From the NCBI RefSeq assembly GCF_963169125.1, contig NC_084795.1, forward strand, positions 145,675,766 through 145,739,765: DNA of 64,000 nucleotides, in the 5' to 3' direction. A model generated the notes under the pieces. It was given only the letters and a program-made list of their open reading frames with translations, did no database searches and was not told the origin of the DNA. Below, piece after piece: positions 32,917 to 41,889 of the stretch. How positions within the stretch are numbered: the stretch's first letter is position 1; every line of letters starts with the position of its first letter. Origin of the DNA: Humulus lupulus (Eukaryota > Streptophyta > Magnoliopsida > Rosales > Cannabaceae). The position numbers and the translations under genes were made by a program.

Positions 32917-34612
32917 AAACCTTTACTCGCCCTCGAGTAAAGAATCTAACTAGACTCAAACTTAAACAAACCAAGTTAACATAACTAACCAATTCCAACA
33001 CTCAAGACTGCTATGCACATATAATTCTCAGGAAAAACAATCATGCTATTTAAAATATTAATCTAGATTTTCAGTCAAAATACTTCACCCCTTCACTGCA
33101 ATCTATTAACGCCAAAGCTCATTTACTCATAACTCAAAAATAAAATAATTGAACCACTTTATGCACATAAAATTCTCACAAACTAACCACATAACCAAGT
33201 TATTTCCATATGCCTGCACTACTTAATATTCTCCATTAATATAAAAAAAGTACACAAATAAGAATCAATAGGATTTTACAAAGGTTATAATAGAATACTT
33301 AGGTATGGGTAGATAAAAAAACATTTTTAGGCTTAATCATACCACAAGCATTCCAACCAAACAAACTTTCCCAGCAAATTTCAAATCACTCATCCCTTGT
33401 TACCCCTTTTTCTGTGCAATGATTGAGAAGATTTTTTTTTTCAATGATTGAGAAAACTATGCAAAACCAACTAATTCTTATTTTTTCTTTCTCACAATAC
33501 ACTCCCCCAAACTTTGATTTTTCAAGAGATAACTGTTTGAGAGTGTAATCATTTTGCACTTTCTTTTTCTTTTCTTTCTTTAACTTTTCTCAATCACAAG
33601 GAATTTTCTGAATAACACATGATACATCACATCCCATTACACATTCACTCCCCTCTCATAATAGTTTTCATGCTCATGGTATGGGTCAAAAGAATAAATG
33701 GTAATCAAATTCACAGCTAGGCTCAAAAGAATGTGTTAACAAGAAAACATTTATAAGGCTCAAAAGGGTTAACTAAGGATAAAATTTAATAGGGTTAGCT
33801 TGAAAGGCACAACCAGTCCAAAAATTTCCTATATCCTTTTCCTAAATGTGCATTGTTTCAAATTTCATCTCAAATAGTAAGCAAATAGGTTCTATAATTT
33901 TTTCAATCTTTTTCAATCCACAATCCAAATTCGACATGCATAAAATAATTCAATTATAACATTTGCACATCATGAGCAATAGATCTCTAATGTCAACAGG
34001 TCACAGTGAAAAAAAAACAAAGTAATCTATCCAAGCACACATATTGTTTTCAGAAGCACATCAACTTTTCCTTTGGATTATACAACATAATAATCAATCA
34101 TATAAAAATGGCAATTATCATCAACTTAATTCACACTCTAAAACACAACTCAATACAAACTAACTAAAAAAAAAAAAACCAACTGAAAAACACATCAAAT
34201 AACATAAAACTAAAAATAAATCCCTCCCCCAAAATTAAAAGTTAACATTGTCCCCAATGTTAAAGTGCATAAAGAATGAGAAAAGAGACTTACCGGAACA
34301 GCCACGTCAGTATGGCGGTTGTGGAGGCTGGGACGAAGGTCCCTCAAATGGTTGAGACGGCGGAGGCTACTGTAGTGCTATAACCACCTAAACTTCAATT
34401 TTTTTCACGTTTTTCACGGGTTACAAGTTACAACACAATTTTTCCAGAATAAAACTAAAAACAACTAAAACAAAAATCTCTAAAAACATTGTTCCAATAA
34501 AAAAACAAAAACAAATAACATAAAATTAAAAAAATTAAAAATAAACATAGGAATGCCTCCTAATAGCACTGTCTTTAACGTCTTTTAGCCGGACTCTTGT
34601 TTTCATTCATAT
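32917..34612 (-). other. Athila 3' non-coding region
   Basis: About 1.7 kb between the gag-protease ORFs and the PPT where pol and an env-like ORF would be in a full Athila. I see no RT, RNase H or integrase motif on either strand. A short proline-rich reading (QPFEGPSSQPPQPPY) near 34300-34365 on the minus strand may be a relic of a longer ORF. Confidence 0.65.
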
Positions 34613-34906
34613 TCAACTAGGATCAATTCCTCCCCGCACGTCCTTGAGAGCCATAGTGTCATGAGTTGGCCCTCGTTTCTTGTGATTAGAAATTGATGGT
34701 ACTTTCCCCCGCTCATGTAACATTTGAATCCTTTCATTAAAGTATTTTTTTAACCAATTACGCCCCTTTCTTATTCCGGTTTTAACTATGGAGCTTTTCT
34801 TAGAGCCTTCCAACTTGTTCCCTTCTTGGTTTACCACTTCAACTCTACAACAAGTTGGAATTTCTATTGCTGCAAAAAATTTAAATATAACTTCCTCTTT
34901 TTGCAC
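34613..34906 (-). pseudogene. Athila gag-pro, C-terminal continuation
   Basis: This frame follows the stop at 34925 (DV-stop, probably CAA to TAA) with GELNLRVQKEEVIFKFF, which in Athila directly follows the protease. It ends at 34613 with a basic segment that I cannot assign. The RT that normally follows is missing. Confidence 0.6.
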
Positions 34907-34924
34907 TCGCAGATTTAACTCACC

Positions 34925-36256
34925 TTTTTATACATCAATTAAAGCCCTACTAGTCGCTAAGAATGGCCTTCCAAGTATTATTGGAATATTTTCATCTTCC
35001 TCCATATCTAAAATAATAAAGTCTGTAGGAAAGATGAATTTACCCACTTTCACCAATACATCCTCAATCACTCCAAGGGGGTGATTAACTGATCTATCTG
35101 CCATCTGCAAAGATACTGTAATAGGCCGAGCTTCTCCCATATTCAACTTCTGAAAGATTGATAGAGGCATTAAATTCACACTGGCCCCTAAATCACATAA
35201 AGCCTTTGTTTCTACTAAACACCCTATAGAACATGGGATATTGAAACTACCAGGATCTTTAAGCTTTGGAGGTAGTTTCTTCAGAAGTATTGCGCTGCAC
35301 TCTTCAGTTGGTGCAACTGTCTCATAATCCTCTAATTTCCTCTTTCTTGACAAAATTTCTTTCATAAACTTGACATAACTTGACAATTGTTCTAAAGCCT
35401 CTGCAAAAGGAATGTTAATGTGTAGTTTTAGAAAGATATCCAAAAATTTAGAAAATTGTTTGTCAAGATTAGCTTTTCGGAACCGCTGAGGATAAGGAAT
35501 CTTTGGTGTAGACTCGGTGTATTTTGGATTTTCTGTCTTTGGAAGGTCTTCAGTAACCTCCTCTTGTGCTGGACTAGTGACATGTTGATCGTCTACCTTC
35601 TTGCCCTTGTTTTCTACTATAGGCCCCTCATACTTAGTCCCGCTCCTCAAAGTGACAGCTTGACGTTGTTCTTTGGGATTCACCACAGTTGAACTAGGTA
35701 AAGCCCCTTGATTACGATCCGCCATTAACTTTGCAAGTTGGTCAACTTGTGTTTCTAAGCTCTGAATAGAGGATCTGGTTTCTGTCATAAATTGGCTCAA
35801 TGAATCAGTGGATACCTCTGGTTTAGTCAATTGAGGCGGTGGTTGTTGATGTTGCGGAATTTGTGGCCTTTGAGTATTATAAAAAGGTCTTGGATTTAGC
35901 CCATAAGATGGTCTATTTGAAGGATATTGAGGTGGATTTGGATGGTACTGTGGTGGGTGCCCTTGATTATTACTCGACGACAAATTCAGATGGTTCTTAT
36001 ATGATGGAGTATAAGTGTTAGGGTATGGGTTGTTATTTAGTTGCCTTGGGAAATTACCAATGGTTTGAACCTTTTCAAGTGGAATATCATCTACCGAATA
36101 AGAACTCGTCACTGGACATTGCTGAAAATGATGAGGGCCTCCACATGTCTCACAAATGATAGGAGCGGGTTGTAGTTGCATCGCTTGACCTGAAATGTTG
36201 CTTTGTTGTTGCATTTGTTTTGTTAGCGAAGCAATTTGAGTAGTGAGCATAGCAAT
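34925..36256 (-). pseudogene. Athila gag C-terminal half and protease
   Basis: A long open stretch carries AMLTTQIASLTKQMQQQ, a CETCGGPHHFQQCP zinc-knuckle-like motif, a Pro/Gln/Asn-rich linker, the IQSLETQVDQLAKLM coiled coil, and then ALCDLGASVNLMPLSIFQKL, the protease signature of Athila elements, with IILGRPFLATSRALIDV at the end. It is open for about 440 codons, so decay is modest. The upstream half is separated by a Cassandra insertion. Confidence 0.88.
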
Positions 36257-36261
36257 AGGAT

Positions 36262-36634
36262 TGTGACAGTCAGTATCCCGTGATCCGTAGGGGGAAAGAC
36301 CGGGTAAAGATGTGCAATCCCACATTGCCTAGGGAAGGTCAAGTGTGATGATTCTAAGACTGTGTAGGTATGGGACTACACAATTGAAGAGAGCTTAAAT
36401 GGATTGATGGGTACTACCAATATCAACAAGATGCATCTTCTTTTCAGTAGACCATCACTTGAGAACTCCAAATTTAAGCGTGCTTGACTTGGAGCAATCT
36501 TATGATTGGTGACCTCCTGGGAAGCTTTCCTAGGAAGCGTGCGAGTGAGGACAAAGCACGCTGGAAAGACTCGTGTTGGTTTGTAGGGTCAGTCGTCATT
36601 CTAGGAAGCAACCATAGTGACGTGGGGGGTTACA
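36262..36634 (+). mobile_element. Cassandra 5' LTR
   Basis: TGTGACAGTCAGTATCCCG to GGGGGGTTACA. The 5S-like core is at about 36451-36535. Confidence 0.93.
36451..36535 (+). ncRNA. 5S rRNA-derived segment in the Cassandra 5' LTR
   Basis: CATCACTTGAGAACTCC, TTTAAGCGTGCTTG and TTGGTGACCTCCTGGGAAG match the part of plant 5S rRNA that contains the internal pol III promoter (A box, intermediate element, C box), with changes including GATTGG for GATGGG in the C box. It is not a 5S gene: the 5S ends are missing. Confidence 0.85.
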
Positions 36635-36636
36635 AA

Positions 36637-36649
36637 TGGTATCAGAGCC
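36637..36649 (+). promoter_or_regulatory. Cassandra primer-binding site
   Basis: TGGTATCAGAGCC is a perfect plant initiator-tRNA-Met site two bases after the LTR. Confidence 0.93.
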
Positions 36650-36692
36650 TTAACCCAGCCAGAAGTGTGGCCGACGGGGACGTCAGACTCCT

Positions 36693-36708
36693 AAGGGGGG
36701 GGGGTGAC
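36693..36708 (+). promoter_or_regulatory. Cassandra polypurine tract
   Basis: AAGGGGGGGGGGTGAC, with ten G in a row, directly precedes the 3' LTR. Confidence 0.85.
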
Positions 36709-37081
36709 TGTGATAGTCAATATCTCGTGATCCGTAGGGGGACAGACTAGGTAAAGCTGTGCAATCCCACATCACTTGGGGAAGGTCAAGTTTGATGATT
36801 CTAAGACTGTGTAGGTATGGGACTACACAGTTGAAGAGGACTTAAATGGATTGATGGGTACTACCTATATCAAAAAGATGCATCTTCTTTTCGGTAGCCC
36901 ATCACTTGATAACTCCAAAGTTAAGCATGCTTGACCTGGAGCAATCTTATGATGGGTGACCTCCTGGGAAGTTTTCCCAGGAAGTGTGCGAGTGAGAACA
37001 AAGCACGCTGGAAAGACTCGTGTTGGTTTATAGGGTCAGTCGTCATTCCAGGAAGCAACCATAGTGACGTGGGGCTTTACA
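36709..37081 (+). mobile_element. Cassandra 3' LTR with better-preserved 5S-like core
   Basis: TGTGATAGTCAATATCTCG to GGGGCTTTACA. The core at about 36896-36970 keeps GATGGGTGACCTCCTGGGAAG-like C-box sequence and AAGTTAAGC in the A box. Both LTRs are 373 bp, with scattered substitutions between them. Confidence 0.93.
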
Positions 37082-37086
37082 AGGAT

Positions 37087-37837
37087 CAACTTCTAGAACT
37101 CCTTCCACCTTCTTATTTTCTTGCTCAGCTAGCCAATTGTAATTATTCATGGCCATCTCCTATTAAAGCTCATAAGCTTCGTTAGCGCTTTTGCTCATAA
37201 ATGCTCCACCTGCTGCTGCATCTATTATAGTCCTTGTGTTTCCCCTCAGTCCATTATAGAAAGTGTGCACCAACATCCGTTTCACTATACCATGATGTGA
37301 ACATTTTCGAAGTAGCTCTTTAAACCTTTCCCAAGCATCATATAACGATCCCCCCTCAAATTGACAGAAATTATTTATTTCGCCTCTAATCCGGGCTGAT
37401 TTAGCAGGAGGAAAATATTTAGCAAGAAATTTTTGAGCAAGGTCTTCCCATTTCACAATGGAATTGGCTTGCAGCAAAATCAACCAAATTTTAGCTCTGT
37501 CTCTTAAAGAAAATGGAAATAGCCTCAAATGGATTGCATCATTACTTACTCCGTTCATTTGGAAAGTATCACATAACTCCAAAAAGTTTGTAATATGGAG
37601 GTTCGGATCCTCATTAGGTAGCCCTCCAAACTGAACGTAATTCTGAACCATTTGGATAATCGGAGGCTTGATCTCAAAATTATTCGCCTCCACAGTAGGT
37701 GGGTGAATACTAGAATGTACCCCTGTAACAGTACGAAGTACATAGTCCCTCAGGGGTAGGTCTGCCTTCGCTACAACGTTACCTGCATTACCCTGATTCA
37801 GATTGTTATTGGCAACATTATTGACGTTCTGGGCCAT
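37087..37837 (-). pseudogene. gag: Athila gag N-terminal half
   Basis: The frame begins [17 protein letters not shown] at 37837 and contains the Athila gag core ([28 protein letters not shown], then [20 protein letters not shown] and [19 protein letters not shown]). It meets two adjacent stops after NEAYEL near 37163, then continues EMAMNNYNW up to the Cassandra TSD. The other half is at 34925-36256. Confidence 0.9.
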
Positions 37838-38628
37838 CCTTTCAAGTCTTTTCTATTTTCTTTATCTTTTGCAGGTCTTCTCAATCTCAGGATCAACAGG
37901 CACTAGTATCTTTGAACCTTTATGTCGCATAAAATAGATCACCTGATGTTGACGGTGAGAACTCGTAAATGATGTTAGGTCGAAAAAAAAAAGTTTAGTA
38001 AGATAATAACTAAATGAGAATTTAGAATAGACTTGAGGAAGGATAAATGTAGATCAACAATGGAGTAAAAAACCGTATATTGTTTAATAACCTCTGTATA
38101 CAATGAGTTTTCCAACCCCTTTCAATGATGAAGTGAGGCCGTATTTATAGGTGAGCTCTAACGGCTCTTTGTATACTGTGGTCCCGAAGAGACAAGGAGC
38201 TGCATATTCAGGCTGTAGGTGGTAGTGGTGTTGGAGGAGTGGTGGTCAGCTCCAGTCTATGTCAAGGGTCTGCAAAAGCACTTCTGCCTTGGTACCGTGT
38301 CGTACCTCCACTACTTGTTGGGTACAGATGTCAGAGTCACGCCTCTGTCCTCCTCAAGGTCATACATCGCGTACTCGTGGGCATGCCTTGTACTTGATGG
38401 TTCTTTTTCCTATATCAAAGATACACATTTTCACCAGGCTTTCTTAAATTTGGTTAAGTGTTGTAGAACTTATGGGTTGTCATGGAAGATATGGCGAGGC
38501 AAGGAACCTTTCGCGGGTGTTTATCCCGGCAAGATGTGGGGTCTCGCATGGAACCTTGAGCATAAGGCATAGCATCTCGCATGACAAGGCTTACAAGCCT
38601 ATGGCAAGGCATGTCCGCGGGACCTGGT

Positions 38629-39601
38629 GCGAGGAACTACTGCATAGTCGAGGTGGTGTTTGCAGGACCTGGCGCGCGGCGCTGTTGCGCGGCTGAGGTG
38701 GTAGGTCCTGCAGACCCACCACCTCGGCCACGCAGTAGATCCCCGCACCAGGTCCCGCGGACACCACCTCGACCGCACAGCAGCGCCTCGCGCCAGGTCT
38801 TTCGAACCCACCATCTCAGCTGCGTAGCAACGCCTCGTGCCAGGTCCCACGGATCCACCGCCTCGACCGTGCAGAAGCGCCTTGCGCCAGGTCTCACAGA
38901 CCCACCGCCTCAGCCACGTAGCAGAGCCTTGAGCCAGGTCCTGCAAACACCACCTCGGACGCACAGCAGTGCCTCACGCCAGGTCCTGTGGATGCCACCT
39001 CGGTCGCACAGCAGTGCCTCACGCTAGGTCCAGCGGACCCACCACCTCGGTCACGCAGCAGCACCCCGCACCAGGTCCTGCAGACCCATCGCCTTGGCCG
39101 CGTAGTAGTGCCTCATGGCAGGTCCCGCGGACCCACCGCCTCGGCCGCGCCAAGTCCCGCGGACACAACCTCAGTGTCACAGCAGCACCTCGCACCAAGT
39201 CCTTCAGACACACCACCTCAGTCGTGCAGTAGCGCCTCGTGCCAGGTCCCGCAGACCCACCACCTCGGCTGCGCAACAACGCCTCACGCTAGGCCCCGTG
39301 GACTCACTTCCTCGGCCACGCAGCAGTGCCTCATGCCAGGTCCCGCGGACACTGCCTCGGCTGCACATCAGCACCTCGCGCCAAGTCCCACGGACCCACC
39401 ACCTCTGTCGCGGAGCAGCGCTTCGCGCTAGGTCTCGTGGACCCACCACCTCGACCGCATAACAGCGCCTCGGGGCAGGTCCTGCGGACCCACCACCTCA
39501 GCCGCACAGTAGCGCCTCGCGGCAGGTCCTGCGGACCCACCACCTCAGCCGCACAGCAGCGCCTCGCGGCAGGTCCTGCGGACCCACCACCTCGGTCGCG
39601 C
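38629..39601. repeat. GC-rich tandem array A, 47-bp unit, about 20 copies
   Basis: Units read like GCGCCTCGCGCCAGGTCC then GCGGACCCACCACCTCGGC and a CGCAGCAG link. For example CCTCGCGGCAGG recurs at 39515 and 39562 (47 bp apart). The first two units (38629-38706) are inverted relative to the rest, and the switch is the palindrome around 38696-38726. Because 47 is not a multiple of 3, all frames look open for long distances without being genes. Confidence 0.9.
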
Positions 39602-40339
39602 TGAAACTCGTCAATGAAATATGGATGGAAAACTCAAAGAATTAATCAAAAATTAATGAACGCAAAAGAACTTGTAGAAATATGAAGGAAAATTGCAAGT
39701 GAACAATAGAAGAAAAACTCGTATATGGCTATTAGAATAGTCTGATATTACAAGAATCCCCCCCCCCCCCCACTGGAGAGGTGAAGATCCATTTATAGTG
39801 GGGCTCTAATGGCTCCTAATACATTGTGGTCCCAAGGGACAAGATTGTACATATGTACATTGTCAGGGTTGTGGCACAGGTGATAGTGGAGCAGAAGGTT
39901 GTGGTGTTGGCTCCAACACCTGGTCAGGGTCTATGGGAGCGCCTCCACTTTAGTACTTGAATGTGCCTCCACTACTTGTTTAGTACGAGTGTCAGAGATT
40001 GGCTGGTGGGGACCACACCAGGTACCTCACTCGTACGATCACTACTTGTCTGGTGTGGCCTTTAGGGTCAGACACCTGGGGCATTCAGGGCCTTACCCCC
40101 ATACGTACTCTGTCTCCTCTTGGTTTGTAGGTACATTCCGTATTTGTACAAGCTCCTCGAGCCACAAGTTTTCACCCTCGCTAGGTACCTTACTCCTCAG
40201 GGATTCAAGTGCTTAAATCCTTATATGTTATCCCCAGATGCCTGGCAATCAAGGATCTCACTAGATGGCCCTATGAAAATGAGATGAGAAAGGCCTCTCG
40301 ACCCCAAGTGTATATTCTAGGCACAAAGTGTGGCTCCGT
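39602..40339 (-). repeat. Second copy of the Tat-LTR promoter-like segment, between the arrays
   Basis: It resembles 37960-38450: GAAACTCGT..., a box reading TTTATAG.GGGGCTCTAA, TGGTCCC.A.GGGACAAG and CCTCCACTACTTG occur in the same order. A run of 14 C lies at 39758-39771. A duplication within the LTR or a second truncated LTR would explain it. Confidence 0.65.
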
Positions 40340-41110
40340 AGGCGCCTGGTGCGAGGTGCATGGCGTGGCCTGATGGCGCGAGGCGCCTGGTGCGGATGGT
40401 GGCGTGAGGCGCCTGGGGCGCACGACGTGGGCTGGTGGTGTGAGGCACCTTGTGCGGATGGTGGCGCAAGGCGCCATGGGGAGAGGCCATGACTCGTGAG
40501 ATGGATGGTGGTGCGAGGCACCATGGGGCAAGGCTATGCCTCATGAGACGGATGGTGGCGCAAGGTGCCATGGGGCGAGGTCATGCCTCGCGAGACGGAT
40601 GGTGGCGCGAGACGCCATAGGGTGAGGCCATGCCTCGCGAGATGGATGGTGGCACGAGGTGCCATGGGGCGAGGCCATTCCTCGTGAGATGGATGGTGGC
40701 TTGCGCCATGGGGCGAGGCCATGCCTCGTGAGACGGATGGTGGTGCAAGGTGCCATGGGGCGAGGCCATGCCTCGCGAGATGGATGGTGGCACGAGGCGC
40801 CTAGTGCGAATGGTGGCACGAGGCTCCATGGGGGCAAGGCCATGCCTCGCGAGATGGATGGTGGCGCAAGGTTCCATGGGATGAGGCCATGCCTCGTGAG
40901 ACGGATGGTGGCGCGAGGTTCCATGGGGCGAGGGCATGCCTCGTGAGACGGATGGTGGCGCGAGGTACCATGGGGTGAGTCCATGCCTCGCGAGACGGAT
41001 GGTGGCACGAGGCGCCTAGTGCGAATGGTGGCGCGAGGCTCCATGGGGGCAAGGCCATGCCTCGCGAGACGGATGGTGGCGCGAGGCGCCATGGGGCGAG
41101 GCCATGCCTC
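40340..41110. repeat. GC-rich tandem array B, 47-bp unit, about 17 copies
   Basis: Units read GGATGGTGGCGCGAGGCGCC and ATGGGGCGAGGCCATGCCTC. Starts at 40503, 40550 and 40597 are exactly 47 bp apart. A longer repeat of 215 bp is superimposed: the CTAGTGCGAATGGTGGC variant occurs at 40801 and 41016. Units contain short palindromes (GGCGCGAGGCGCC-like, GAGGCCATGCCTC). Confidence 0.92.
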
Positions 41111-41418
41111 ATGAGATGGAGCTGCGCTACGCGCGAGACACCGTGGTGTGAGACCCCATGGTGCGAAGCCATGCCTCGCGAGACCTCGACACTAGGTGGT
41201 CTATTACTTGAAAGGCATATCCGCCTCCTTGGGACCCTCAGTGCGAGACGCGTCATAGACCCTGTGCCTGTGCATGAAGCGAGGCTCTATAAGAGGGTGC
41301 ATGCCTTACAAGGCCTTCAGCGTAGGGTGCAAGGCCGACCTTGGCTATTTGCCTTCTGAACCTTTACCTTGAGGGTCACGAGTCGGGGCCTTGTGCGACT
41401 AAAATTCCGATATCCACA

Positions 41419-41721
41419 CTTGCCCCCAGTCTATGGGAGGGTCTTTAGGCTCTCCGGTAGACTTTTCGGTATGGTGTCTTCAAAGCATAGGTGGTGTTTG
41501 TGTGTTTCTTTACTTTGGTGGCATTCAAAAACATATTTTTATAGGTGGAGACTATTATGAGATTTTGAGAGTGAATGTGAGCCTGTCATTGTGCTCCACA
41601 GATCCCAAGGCAAGTGCCAAGCCCCCTTCTTGACCATTGATCGAGCAGTGGATCCAATGGCTAAGGTGAGTTTGTGGTTCTTATAAATAGACCTTCATCT
41701 CAATCATAATATTTATATTTT
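41419..41721. other. Region after the Tat-like LTR with a possible promoter
   Basis: It starts with the complement of the PPT (CTTGCCCCCAG). A TATAAATA box at 41682-41689 on the plus strand could start transcription of the plus-strand ORF downstream. No domain is encoded. Confidence 0.45.
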
Positions 41722-41800
41722 CTCTCCTTAGCTTGGTGGTTTTAGTGTCTTCACTTCCTCCAAGAGGTAAGGGGTTCGATTCCGCACGAACTCATTTTTA
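41722..41800 (+). other. tRNA-like / SINE-like pol III promoter pair
   Basis: TAGCTTGGTGG at 41729-41739 fits a pol III A box with one mismatch, and GGTTCGATTCC at 41773-41783 is a perfect B box, 33 bp apart as in tRNA genes and tRNA-derived SINEs. A complete cloverleaf is not evident. A T-rich stretch follows. It could be a SINE head or chance. Confidence 0.4.
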
Positions 41801-41889
41801 TTGTCTTTCCCTTTTATTATTTAAATTAATTTCTCTTCTGCCAATATCCATATAGGTGCTTGGAGACTAAAATACCTTTCTCCTTCATT

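Larger units (their letters stand above)
36262..37081 (+). mobile_element. Cassandra TRIM, full length, 820 bp
   Basis: Two 373-bp direct LTRs (36262-36634 and 36709-37081) flank a 74-bp interior with a PBS and a PPT. AGGAT occurs at 36257-36261 and 37082-37086 as TSD. Each LTR contains a 5S-rRNA-like segment, which defines Cassandra terminal-repeat retrotransposons in miniature. It has no protein-coding capacity and must be moved by other elements' enzymes. It sits antisense in the Athila gag. Confidence 0.95.
37947..41418 (-). mobile_element. Tat-like LTR (T1), reverse, about 3.5 kb
   Basis: On the minus strand the right end is a G-rich tract (CCCATAGACTGGGGGCAAG) followed by TGTGGATATCGG, i.e. 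a PPT and LTR start. The left end reads GAGTTCTCACCGTCAACA, a typical Tat LTR end. The minus strand has TATA-like boxes near 38140 and 39795 (CCACTATAAATGG). Two ~0.5-kb segments (37960-38450 and 39604-40220) resemble each other, and the rest is GC-rich tandem DNA. It may be a composite of two LTRs. Confidence 0.6.

Noticed and set aside
36451..36970. Two possible 5S rRNA genes
   Set aside because: The 5S-like parts lack both ends of 5S rRNA, sit in identical positions in the two LTRs of a TSD-flanked TRIM, and are the hallmark of Cassandra.
38581..39604. Several long overlapping reading frames on both strands rich in Arg, Pro, Ser, Thr
   Set aside because: They are by-products of the GC-rich 47-bp array A. 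Stop codons are rare in all frames and the unit length is not a multiple of three.
40261..41256. Long minus-strand frames rich in MASPHGT.RHHPSREA-like repeats
   Set aside because: Same reason: array B lacks stops in several frames. No domain or start context.
41729..41794. A tRNA gene
   Set aside because: A and B boxes fit, but I could not build an acceptor stem or a full cloverleaf.
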